Shown piece after piece: positions 45,896 to 57,160 of a stretch of 64,000 bases of DNA (positions are counted from its first letter, which is position 1; each line of letters starts with the position of its first letter). The notes under the pieces were generated by a model. That model was not told the origin of the DNA, made no database searches, and worked only from the letters and a program-made list of their open reading frames with translations. The stretch is taken from NCBI RefSeq assembly GCF_011075055.1, contig NC_058147.1:4960001-5024000 (forward strand), given 5' to 3'. The stretch is from Mangifera indica. Its lineage: Eukaryota; Streptophyta; Magnoliopsida; Sapindales; Anacardiaceae. Position numbers and translations under genes: made by a program.

Positions 45896-46263
45896 TTTTT
45901 ATATATATATACACATTTTTTTCTATTAAATTAGTGGTGATTCTTCAACTAAATCTGGTGTTGAGCGGATCGTTTTAAAATATGAAACAAATATGGATGA
46001 TATTAAAAACAATTAATGCAATAGTTTTAAAACATGTATATTGAAATCAACTTGAAATATTTTATATATATATTCTTTCATCATTGAATTGGCTTTTGTA
46101 ATTTCTTATTATTTGGAAAATGTTTATATCTTGAAGTGTCTCCTCTAATCGGCATGGTCTTAATTCTAAGAACGGCCCCTCTTCAACATAAGACTCAGAG
46201 CAGTGAGAGTCCCATTGGACACAACCCTAAAGAACACTCCCCTGCTCTGAAAAGTGTGTCACC

Positions 46264-46718
46264 TGTTAAAGAGAGCACCGCCTCTCTCTGTCTCTCTCCA
46301 GAAGTTTCTCCACAAAGCGTCGCCTCTGTGTTGCAAGTTGCAGCCACCTTCCAAATTATCCAGAGTTTGCAATGCAAGTTTGCCGCCATTTTAGAAGAGT
46401 AAAGAAAGGTTAATATCAGTTTTGCTAACCGATTTCAACAGGCATAAATAGACTTGTTGGCCAGCCAATTGTGCGTGAAAAGAAGAAGCAGTGAGAGTGT
46501 TTTAGAGAAAAAAGAAATTGAGAGGCAGTGAGTGTAGAAAGTTAAGAAGTGAGTGATGTGAGTGTGTGCTTATGTGTGAGTGCAGTGATGTGCGAAAAAA
46601 AAAAGAGTGTGTCAATTGTGTAGTTAGTGTGAGTGTATTAAGTGTGTGGGTTTTGTTTAAAGTTTGTAACTATTAAGTAATAAAGTTATTATTTTAGTAG
46701 CACCACTCTTGTTTAACA
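46264..46718 (+). repeat. copia LTR, left
   Basis: 455 bp with TG..CA ends. The identical-length inverted partner is at 51047-51501. The two are mirror images within a palindrome, not the direct LTR pair of one element. Confidence 0.88.
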
Positions 46719-49152
46719 AGTAGTATCAAAGCAGATGGTCAGGGATCGGGGTTGTGGAGGTTTTGAAAGTCGTCAGGATCGCGATCATGGAAGCTTTAAA
46801 GGCAGTCACAGACCGTACGTAACGCACAAATCGGGTATGTAATTGTTAAGTCACGCCAAAACTTTGCCAGTGTTCAATCTGGGACTGTGAAGTTAATTGG
46901 TCATGGACCAAACTTTGTATATCGTTAGGCGTTACTATCAAGTCATTATGGTAGATTTTTCAAGTTCCGTTGGCAAGATTGAGAAGTTCGATCAATTATA
47001 ATAATTGCAGTACTCATATTCGGTTTTATCTGTTGGGACAAGATTTATGAGATATAATAGGTGGCAAAGACACTACACCACCCACGTATGCTGAAGAGTT
47101 AGAAGAGTGAAAGATTAAAGCTAGCAAAGCCCTGTACATCCTTATTGTAACATTAGAAGAAGAGTGGTTGCAAACCATCAAGAGTGCAAAAACATTGAAG
47201 GAAGCTTGGGACGCACTAGCAACTATATTCGTAAGGACGAATGATGCAAAGTTGCAACACTTGAAAAACAAGCTCTTGTCGATCTCTCACTAAGACATGA
47301 CAGTAAGAGAACATTTCTCTAAAGTTAAAACTCTTTGTGATGAACTTTCCAAATAAGACCCTCAGAATGAGATCACTGAGACAAGAAAGAGAAGAATTAT
47401 TATTCATGGGTCGAGGCTGAAATATAATGCAATAGTTACGACCACCCGTGGATGGGCAAAGGAGCCAATGTTATCGGAGTTCGATAATATATTGACCAAT
47501 CAATAAACTTTAGATAAACAATTGTCTTAGGTCTTAGTGAAAAATAAAAAGAGTGCTCTCTTCAGTAATAAAATAGGGTACAAAAATAAAAGAATAAAAG
47601 GTCAAAGAGATCAACAAAAACAACTAGATGGAAGAAGCTCTCAACTCAGAAATTTGAACGAAGATAAGAACAGTCAGAGGTGCAACGATGTATGCTACGA
47701 TTGTGGCAAGAAAGGTTATTTTGCCAGAGATTGCCGATACATAAGAATAGAAGGAAATGTAACAACGTTGACCTTGAAGGAGAATCATAGTGAAGAAGAA
47801 TGAGATTCTTAAGCATCCTATGCAACTGAAAATCTAGAAAAGCTTGCAATCTCCTATATCATTGAGTCGGATGATGATGCAATGGCCCTTATCTCTGTGA
47901 GAGATGAAATCAATTATAATGATGATTGGATAGTAGACTCAAGCTGTTCGAATCATATGACTGGGAATAAAGACAAGTTTTCAAGCATGTATGAATATAA
48001 AGGAAGGAGAATGATTGTCATTGCGAACAACTTAAGATTGCTTGTTACCCATTTAGACCAAATAGTGATAACATCTCGGTTTGGTTCATAGCAAGTCTAA
48101 GTTATCGATGTCTTCCATGTGAAAGGAATAAAGAAGAACTTATTGTCAATATCACAACTCACAACTCCAGACAACTATGTCGTGTTTGACCTGAGTGATG
48201 TTAAGTTGTATCATAGTTTAAAGCCTATAGGTAAACCAATCATGGAGGGACATTAGTTAGAGTTTATGTAATGTCAGTGCAAACAACATATGTAGACAAG
48301 ACAAGGAAAAGTAAGACACCAAATTTATGGCATGCAAGGCTTAAACACATGAGTTACCACAAATTAAAAGTGATGATGAAGAAAGGCATGCTCAAGGGTC
48401 TCCCACAGTTAGACGTAAAAGAAGACTTAGTGTGTGTTGGGTGTTAATACAAGAAGGTTGATTGGCTCTCACATGAGGAGTCAACATACAAGAGTAAGAC
48501 ACCTCTTGAAATGATCCACTTAGATGTGTTTGGACCAGTAAAGTAAGCATTTATCAGTGGATTCATATACATGATAAGCTTCATAGATGACTTCTCCAGG
48601 TATGTCTAGGTTTACTTTATGAAAGAAAAAGTAAAGACCCTTTCCAAGTTCAAGGAATTTAAAGAGAAGGTTGGAAAAAAAATAGGGAAAAAGGTACAAT
48701 GTTTACGTACAGACAACAAGGGTGAATATACATCACATGAGTTTACAAAATACTTACAAGAGAGAAGGATACGTAGACAATTCTCTTGTCCAAGCACGCT
48801 GCAGCAAAATGGAGTTGTTGAAAGAAAGAATTGGCGCTTGGCCAAGATTTGTAGGAGCATGTTGCATGCAAAGAACATCCTACCTGGCTGAATGTACGAA
48901 GACAACAATACATGTGATTAATAGGTTACCACAAGCAAGGCTTGACTTTAAGTCATCTTTTGAGAAGTTGTGGACTCTCAAGCCCACAGTATGCCATTTC
49001 AGAAAATCTGGATGCGTTTGCTATGTATTTGTGTCTGATCATTAATGAAACAAGTTTGATAAAAAGGCTATTAGTTGCATTTTTGTGGGTTGTGATGATC
49101 AGAATAAAGGTTGGAAGTGTTGTGATCCAATAACAAACAAATTAAGGTTGGA
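46264..49152 (+). mobile_element. Ty1/copia element, 5' portion, copy 1
   Basis: 5' LTR 46264-46718 (455 bp, TGTTAAAGAG to TGTTTAACA), then the PBS-like TAGTATCAAAGC (iMet type). Gag region 47090-47800 (TYAEELEE, KEAWDALATIF, knuckle CYDCGKKGYFARDC at 47695-47736) with several stops. Protease WIVDSSCSNHMT near 47927. GAG-pre-integrase LWHARLKHMSYHKL. Integrase core with [15 protein letters not shown] and QQNGVVERKN (48580-48840), then the FVGCDDQNKGW-type end. The element is cut near 49153, before reverse transcriptase, by a junction to LRR-RLK sequence. Inserted in the RS exon. Confidence 0.88.
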
Positions 49153-49703
49153 AGTGTTATACCTCAAGAAATTGGGCTACTAGGTAATCTTGAGTCTTTG
49201 GACCTGTCCTCAAACAAATTAAGCGAGGCAATACCGGAAGATCTAGGAAACTTGGTTAAGCTGCACTACCTGAATTTGAGCAACAACAAATTTAGCAAAG
49301 AAATTCCAATTCAGTTTGAGAAGTTATTTCACTTGTCTCAGTTAGATTTGAGTCATAATTCTCTTGGAGGAGAGATACCATCACAAATGAGCCATTTGGA
49401 GAGCCTAGAGCAGCTAAATCTCTCCCACAATTCTCTTACTGGTTCCATTCCGAACAGTTTTGAGGAAATGAGGGGTCTATTATATGTTGACGTATCCTAC
49501 AATCAGTTGAAGGGCCCTATTCCTGAGAGCAAAGCATTTCAAGATGCTACTATGTTACAAAGGAACAAGCAATTGTGCGGTAATGTTCAGGGATTCCTAC
49601 CATGCATATCTACTGTCACTTACAAACATAGAAATGGAAAGGTCAAAAAATTGGTGTTTCCAATTATATTCCCTCTTTTGGGGGTTCTTTTGCTTGCACT
49701 TGG
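49153..49703 (+). pseudogene. LRR-RLK piece (last LRRs to membrane segment) between copia fragments
   Basis: Open from VIPQEIGLLGNLESLDLSSN through LRRs (LHYLNLSNNKFSKEIPIQ, GLLYVDVSYNQLKGPIPES), the C-cap (LCGNVQGFLPC), a basic stretch and the start of the membrane helix (LVFPIIFPLLGVLLLAL), where it is cut at 49703. Nearly identical to 61740-62363 on the minus strand. Both edges join copia sequence at short shared words (AGTGTT at 49153-49158, TTGG at 49700-49703). It has no start codon or kinase of its own. Confidence 0.85.
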
Positions 49704-51501
49704 TCTAAATGGGTAACAAGCAATCTTAAGTTGTTCGCAATGACAATCATTCTCCTTCCTTTATATTCATACATGCTTGAAAACTTGTCTTTATCCCCAG
49801 TCATATGATTCGAACAGCTTGAGTCTACTATCCAATCATCATTATAATTGATTTCATCTCTCACAGAGATAAGGGCCATTGCATCATCATCCGACTCAAT
49901 GATATAGGAGATTGCAAGCTTTTCTAGATTTTCAGCTGCATAGGATGCTTAAAAATCTTATTCTTCTTCACTATGATTCTCCTTCAAGGTCGACGTTGTT
50001 ACATTTCCTTCTATTCTTCTGTATCGGCAATCTCTGGCAAAATAACCTTTCTTGTCACAATCATAGCATACATCGTTGCACCTTTGACTGTTTTTATCTT
50101 CGTTCAATTTTTTGAGTTGAGAGCTTCTTCCATCTAGTTGTTTTTGTCGATCTCTTTGACCTTTTATTCTTTTATTTTTGTACCCTATTTTATTACTGAA
50201 GAGAGCACTCTTTTTATCTTTCACTAAGACCTAAGACAATTGTTTATCTAAAGTTTCTTGATTGGTCAGTATATTATCTAACTCCTATAACATTGGCTCC
50301 TTTGCCCATCCACGGGTGGTTGTAACTATTGCATTATATTTCAGCCTCAACCCAGGAACAATAATTCTTATCTTTCTTGTCTCAGTGATCTCATTCTAAG
50401 GGTCTTATTTGGAAAGTTCATCACAAAGAGTTTTAACTTTAGAGAAATGTTCGCTTACTGTCATGTCTTAGTGAGAGATCGACAAGAGCTTGTTTTTCAA
50501 GTGTTGCAACTTTGCATCATTCGTCCTTATGAATATAGCTGCTAGTGCATCCCAAGCTTCCTTCAGTGTTTTTGCACTCTTGATGGTTTGCAACCACTCT
50601 TCTTCTAATGTTACAATAAGGATGTACAGGGCTTTGCCAGCTTTAATCTTTCACTCTTCTAACTCTTCAGCATACGTGGGTGGTGTAGTGTCTTTGCCAC
50701 CTATTATATCTCATAAATCTTGTCCCAATAGATAAAACCGAATATGAGTACTCCAATTATTATAATTGAAGTATTGAACTTCTCAATCTTGCCGACTGAA
50801 CTTGAAAAATCTACCATAATGACTTGATAATAACGCCTAACAATATACAAAGTTTGGTCCCTGACCAATTAACTTCACAGTCCCAGACTGAACACTGGCA
50901 AAGTTTTGGCGTGACTTAACAATTACATACCCGATTTGTGCATTACGTACGGTCCGTGACTGCCTTTAAAGCTTCCACGATCGCGATCCTGACGACTTTC
51001 AAAACGTCCCCAATCCCGATCCCTGACCATCTGCTTTGATACTACTTGTTAAACAAGAGTAGTGCTACTAAAATAATAACTTTATTACTTAATAGTTACA
51101 AACTTTAAACAAAACCCACACACTTAATACACTCACACTGACTACACAATCGACACACTCTTTTTTTTTTGCACATCACTGCACTCACACATAAGCACAC
51201 ACTCACATCGCTCACTTCTTAACTTTCTACACTCACTGCGTCTAAATTTCTTTTTTCTCTAAAACACTCTCACTGCTTCCTTCTTTTCACGCACAATTGG
51301 CTGGCCAACAAGTCTATTTATGCTTGTTGAAATCGGTTAGCAAAACTGATATTAACCTTTCTTTACTGTTCTAAAATGGCGGCAAACTTGCATTGCAAAC
51401 TCTGGATAATTTGGAAGGTGGCAGCAACTTGCAACATAGAGGCGACGCTTTGTGGAGAAACTTCTGGAGAGAGAAAGAGAGAGGCGGTGCTCTCTTTAAC
51501 A
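49704..51501 (-). mobile_element. Ty1/copia 5' portion, inverted, copy 2
   Basis: Reverse-oriented equivalent of 46264-48062: LTR 51047-51501, gag region, knuckle CYDCDKKGYFARDC (Gly to Asp relative to copy 1) and protease WIVDSSCSNHMT, ending at the LRR junction. The 88-codon knuckle frame (49958-50224) is identical in protein to that of copy 3 (62665-62931) but differs from copy 1 at several residues. Confidence 0.87.
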
Positions 51502-51715
51502 GGTGACACTTTTCAGCGCAGGGGAGTGTTCTTTAGGGTTGTGTCCAATAGGACTCTCACTGCTCTGAGTCTTATGTTGAAGAGGGCCCCTTTTTAGAAT
51601 TAAGACCATGCCGATTAGGGAAGACACTTCAAGATATAAACATATTCCAAATAATAAGAAATTACAAAAGCCAATTCAATGATGAAAGAATATATATATA
51701 TATATATATATATAA

Positions 51716-52130
51716 ACTAGAGTTGATACGAGCCCCAAGCTCAGGCTCACCGAGCTCACTAAACATATGTTCATATTTGACTCGTTTCATAATTTTAGTG
51801 TTCAAACTCGGTTTGCACTTAGCTCGGGTTTGTGTATTTGGGTTCGAGTTCATATTTTAGGCTCGGTAGCTCAATTTCAGACTCATATTTTAAGGAACAA
51901 ATGATGTCATTTGTTCCAAGTTAAATGTTTTCTCATTTGAGTGAGCGGCTCGCAAGCCGAACTCAGCTCGCTTAACCAGTATTCAGATTTGGATTCGTAT
52001 TCGTTTTTTGTTTAAAATTCAGACTCACGTTCATACTCGGGCTCATTTAAGGCAAGCTCGGGCTTTGGCTAGTTCGAGCAAAACTCGTTTCGAGCCCGAA
52101 CAAACTCGCTTCGAATCTAGCCCTAATATA
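51716..52130. mobile_element. MITE-like GAGCTCG-rich element, mirror copy
   Basis: Inverted counterpart of 45459-45895, preceded by a (TA)n tract at 51690-51712. Ends approximate. Confidence 0.5.
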
Positions 52131-52261
52131 AACATCCAATGCTTTCTATAAGATCGACTTTGACTGCATCTCTCTTCATTATATTTGTCTCTCCCAAAGT
52201 GTTTTTGATGATTAGGACTAGAGTTGCGGCTCATGCTTTGGCGACGATGATTTCTTTTCCT

Positions 52262-52790
52262 TTGATTATTGTACCGGTAATGATTTAAAAACTGGACCAA
52301 ACTGATTGGTTTAACTTGTTAAATTGGGGACCAACTTCAAATCTGATTTGATTAATATAAAAAATTAGTTTTATTATTGACTCGGTCAAATCTGATCAAA
52401 AATTGGGTTTGACCAGGTGAACCGGCCAAAACCAGATTTGATTAGGTTTGATTTTTGAATTTTTTAAATTTTAATTATTTTTAAGTAATTTGATTATTTT
52501 TTATTAAATTAGATAAATTTCTAAAGATTTGTAAAAAAAATAAGTTCAAAAATTAAATAAAAAGAAAAAAATATCTTATATCCATTGAAATGTGTTATAT
52601 AGACAATAATTTATAAAATTACATTTTTTTATCATAAGATTGAGACTTTTTTAATTGTTACTCCTTTAAAAAGATATGTTCTAATTTCTATAAGTATAGA
52701 TTTTTTGAATCGGTCAATTCTCTAATTAAATCAATCAAACCATAAACTAGTAAGATAATTAGTTTGGTCACTGATCCAATTTTAAAAACA
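52262..52790. mobile_element. MITE-like AT-rich insertion, mirror copy
   Basis: Inverted counterpart of 44700-45305; related to 9575-10115. Interrupts the RS exon. Confidence 0.5.
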
Positions 52791-52890
52791 TTGTGTATCT
52801 ATCACGATTCTTATCTATCTCTGCTTTTATTGCGGCTTCTCTTCCTAAAATCCCTGTTTTTGTCTTTATCGCTATATTTCAATCTTATAT

Positions 52891-53821
52891 ATTAACATAT
52901 ATTCTTTTTGTCAGTGTCTGCGATATTGAATTGTGTCAGTATATTCAAGCATAATGATTGATATACATGTGATATTTTTATTGGAGGCATACACAACAAG
53001 TATAACAAATTAATGGTAGTATTAGAGACAAACAATAATCCAACCCAAAACCAAGTACCTCCACATTGTAAATCAGCTACTCGTATCATCCCATCAAAAT
53101 GGACAACTTGTTATCCAAATGCAAACACTAAAGAAAACTACACATGATACTATGAACTTTTACTAAAATCTAACTTAAGCACATAAACATGAGTCATGAA
53201 CACTATCTGATATTTTTAATAAGCACTGAACTTTCCTATGGAACTGAAAGGGCAGCTTGAAAACAATAAAATCAAAGGAATAAATTGTTTGACATGTACT
53301 ATTAATCAACTAAAGTATGGATGAGGCAGCATATATATATAACGAAAAACCAATAATATGAAAGAAAATTGATAAGGAAAAAAGAACATGCCTGTACTAC
53401 ACTGTCACTTATATCCCATCACATTATATGTCATTTAATTAAACCTTTTTTATTTTTGGGTTCATTAACAATACTTTAGTAGATGTTAAATAACAATCGA
53501 ATGTATCAATGAAGTAGGACACTATCTAATCACTTTGCCGTGCAACTAAAATGTCCTAAATTAAAAAGTAGCCTGCTTCTCAAATTAAGATCTAAAATGA
53601 TAAACCCAAAATAATGATGAAAATCATGATAGATTTAGTGAATATAATTACAATGAAAATAACGTCGACAGCATCAACAAGACGAACAGTAATAACCACA
53701 TGAAATGAGATTCAAAATCAATAGCTTATTAGGAAAAAAAACTACCTTTTTGATTATTAGCTCTTCTCATGGTAATCTCATCCTTCAGTTTTTCATTCTT
53801 GTTAACAAATGAGGTGCAAAT
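52891..53821. other. Intergenic sequence of the right palindrome arm
   Basis: Mirror of 43673-44612 and of 7390-7960; non-coding. Confidence 0.55.
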
Positions 53822-53830
53822 TTAAATTAT

Positions 53831-55325
53831 GGCCAAAGGACCTTTTCCCACCCAGGTTTTGATGCACTCTTAAACTCCCACTCTCAACTTTTCAAAAACC
53901 AAAATATCCACTCATTAACGATTAAAATTAATCAATTTTATTAATTTAATTATAAATTACTATTTTACCATTATTAACATTTTTCTATATGTGCCCATGC
54001 AAAACAAAAATTTAATAAAAGAGTATATTATTAAAAAAAAATGATATTTTCCCCCTTGACCTAGGGTTTCTATTACTCAAAAGGCCAAAAGAATTATTCC
54101 CACCCAAAGTATAGTAAAATCTTAAACTCTCATCTTCCAACTTTCAAAAACCTAAACACCTATCTATGAGTTAAAATTTGTTAAAATTTTTGGTTAAAGT
54201 TAAGGGTAAAATCGTTATTTAATAATAATATTTATAAAATAAAAGTTTATATCATTTTACCTCCTTTGTTTGAAAAACTAACAATTTTCCCCTAAAATTA
54301 AGTTTTGAAAAGTGACATTTCCTCCCAACCTAGGGTTTCAAATTTCGCCGACGAATTTTTGGCCAATGACAGCTGATCTCTCTCCCTCCTAGTGTCGTCT
54401 CTCCCTCCAGTGGTTTTCCTCCAATCATCAACGTTTGGAATTAATAAAATTCAGATGAAGAGTTGAAACTTTTTGTCTAGACGATGATGACGGTCTAGAC
54501 AAGTGTATTATTCAAAAAATTACTATATTCCACCATTTCCTATTACTTAAAATTTCATCTTTTGTCGCCCCCCAAACTTTAGAAACATCATAGTTGCACC
54601 CTTATATTCCACCAATTTCTCACTCCACCTTTGGCGGCTTCTCCCATCATCTTCGACCAACGAAGAAATCCAAGGCATTGTCGATGTTGTTGACTAAGAA
54701 AGTTGACAAAGAAAGTTGACAAAGAAAGCTGGCATTGCCAACAATAATAATGCAATGATCCGATTTGATTTTTTGATTTGAAGAAATCCAAGGAATGATC
54801 TGACATTCTTGAGCACAAATTGGAAACCTCGACCCTCTCCTTTCTCCTACAATGCGGCATTGTCAACCACCTAAGGAAGGGCAACGACGCCACAAAAAAT
54901 GAGTGGGAGATCCAAATCTCTTGCTCGTTTTTTGGTCAAAAAATCATGATAGAATCGTCAGAGATACCACCTAAGAGAAAGAGGGAGTGCCGACAAAAGT
55001 TTAAGGTGGGAAGAGAGCATTGCCAAAGGCAAAAACAGTGACTTGAGAGGGAATTAAAAAAAAACCTATGATGAGGGAAAAATTTTATTTTTCAAAATTG
55101 GAAAAGTTGAATCTGGGGTGAAATTGTTAGTTTTCAAAACCTGGGGGAGAAAATGGGTTAAAATTATATTTGTTAATAATAATGATGAAATGACATTTTG
55201 GCCCTTTTAATTAATAGCTAAATGTAATAGAAATTGGATGACAGGTAGGTGTTTAAGTTTTTGAAAAGTTAAGGGTGGAAATTTGGGAGTGCATCAAAAC
55301 TTGGTTGGGAATAAGTCCTTTAGCC
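53831..55325. mobile_element. Non-autonomous MULE-like element, right palindrome arm
   Basis: Inverted counterpart of 42167-43663, flanked by TTAAATTAT (53822-53830) and TTAAATCAT (55326-55334), the 9-bp target duplication with one change. Lacks the nested element of copy A. Frames such as 54588-54893 (minus) are remnants of the element's filler sequence and not recognisable proteins. Confidence 0.75.
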
Positions 55326-55334
55326 TTAAATCAT

Positions 55335-56396
55335 TAGCTAAGTGATAGTGTTTCATAGCGTGGCAAGTAAAATCGTCACAGTACATTATGAATTTGGAGA
55401 ATAATAATATTGATTTGGAGAAGATTATGGGGATGGTTATAAATACGTTGGGACACCATAGACACTAGTTTGAATTGTTTGGTTAGAGACTTTAAAATAA
55501 TGAAAGAACACATGAATGACTTAAAGATGATGTCTTTTAATAATGTTGACAAAAAAGGAATTATGATGGAATTGAAGTTGTTGATGACAAAACACACAAA
55601 CCTAATTCTAAGCCAAAACAAAAGATTGATAGATTTCAGTAATCGAATAATAGACTCGGATGAATCCTAGCCAATGAAACTCAATCGTGCACATCTCTGC
55701 CTTAAGCCTTTGTTGAGTGAGGCAAAACTAGAAGTGAATGAAGAGAAAGATTAAAAAAGGGTGAAACAAAGAGCTGAAGAGAAGAATTGGATCATGCAGA
55801 AATAATTCAGTCCAAAAACCCATGTAATCAATCATCCCATTCCACAGTAACAATGCAACCGAATTTGCATTAGGTGTTAATTACCTCTCATGCCCACACA
55901 CTAATAACAACATGTCAAGTCCAATCACAATCCACTTAATCAATTCCAAACCATACATGTTTCAATGAAACCCAAAACATTTTAATGGAATTGAATTCCT
56001 AATTTAAGATTATGATAATAATAATTAAAGATTATGGTAATATTTGAATAATGAAAGAATTATGATTGCATTATATTTAGGAAATCAATGATTTAATAGA
56101 ATTTGAATTAAGATCGGATTTTAAGATGTGACAAAAAAAAAGGACAATAACATGAAGTAAATAAGGAGGGAAAATCTGGTTACAGTGTTTGATAGAGACT
56201 TTTACCTTGGGAGGAAGGGCACCTCTAATTGCCTGGGAAGGACTGACACCTCTTTGTTGCTTGAACTATTTTCTTAATTTATCACTATTATTCACACGTA
56301 TCAATATTTTGTTAAGTTTACTTCATTGTTTTTCCTATGCGGTTGTTTTTCTTGTTGTGTGGGATTGATTAGTTTGCATGATTGCTATCAACATGC
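55335..56396. other. Non-coding part of the duplicated unit, inverted copy D
   Basis: Inverted copy of 2357-3507 and 40957-42157. No coding potential recognised. Confidence 0.55.
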
Positions 56397-56806
56397 TTAG
56401 GATAGTTTAACTAATAGGCAAACTGATAAACAGTGATTAGTCCATGTGTGTAAGGGGCCAGCAAAAATTCTGGCTTCATGTTGATCAGGCACAAACTTTT
56501 TTACGTACAAATTAACGATTCTCCTAGTTTGGTAGATTTGCCCTGCCAATTCATAATCCTCTGTCAGTGTAGGTGTTGGAGCTTTTATGGAAATTCTGAT
56601 CATCATTAGGCTCAAGTGCCTGCTTGTATAGTTTATACAATTTTTGCTTGGTACATACATATGCATGGATTCAGGACCAACAATTCACAGCCTCTAAATT
56701 CCTGGAGATGGCCATGTTTGGTGCTCTGCAGCCAGAGGGGATCCAGGGAGATAAAGTCCGTTCAACTGTTAACAATATAAGCACCAAGAATATTATACAC
56801 ATATAA
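56397..56806. other. Conserved block with overlapping ORFs, inverted copy D
   Basis: Inverted copy of 1977-2356; both opposing frames are open (minus 56397-56666, plus 56624-56806). Function unknown. Confidence 0.4.
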
Positions 56807-57160
56807 TTCCTTTTGCTGGATTAGCCCATCCGTACAAATCCAACCTGAACCCTGTCATGTTTGTGACAACTCCAACCCAGTGATGGCAAGATGAACTTAA
56901 AATAAATTTAAGAAGATAAAATTTATCTTTACTTCATGTATTTTTCCATAAGCATTGGTTACTAAAATATTCTCCTTTCAAATGCTTGATTGTTTTTTAT
57001 TAATGGGTTCTAAGCTTCTGATTGAAAAAGTGAAGATTTTAACTAGATGCATGCTTTTCATTGAAAGAATAGATAGTTTGCTGGACCTGCTTACTACTGT
57101 CTAGAGATTCTAAATTTTTATCTTTTTTCTTCATGTTTTTTCTGATAACTTTTCCTGCAG

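Larger units (their letters stand above)
44613..46263 (+). pseudogene. RS-domain protein fragment, copy 2, broken by repeats and copia
   Basis: Homologous to the exons at 27752-28380: 44613-44699 corresponds to the start of the RS exon and 45306-45444 to its remainder (MSRNSSPDHQKHFGRDKYNE, SQSRSYRKD), separated by a MITE-like insertion. 46140-46263 corresponds to the next exon (QHKTQSSESPIGHNPKEHSP) and is cut at SVSP by the copia LTR. Stops and frame changes interrupt the first part, so no RS protein can be made. Confidence 0.6.
51502..52890 (-). pseudogene. RS-domain protein fragment, copy 3 (mirror of copy 2)
   Basis: Minus-strand mirror of 44613-46263: 51502-51625 holds the second exon (interrupted by the copia LTR), 52120-52262 the RS part (MSRNSSPNHQKHFGRDKYNE, SQSRSYRKH), and 52790-52890 the start of the RS exon. 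The same two MITE-like elements lie inside, at 51716-52130 and 52262-52790. Non-functional. Confidence 0.6.

Noticed and set aside
45450..45900. Possible regulatory GAGCTC cluster
   Set aside because: The words belong to a repeated MITE-like element found at three places.
49912..50115. Frames antisense to the copia gag knuckle (also 47646-47849 and 62774-62977)
   Set aside because: Reverse-strand shadows of the gag/knuckle coding region present in all three copies.
46264..51501. A single intact composite LTR transposon carrying an LRR-RLK gene
   Set aside because: The LTRs are inverted, not direct, internal copia parts are incomplete on both sides, and the flanks are mirror copies rather than a target duplication.
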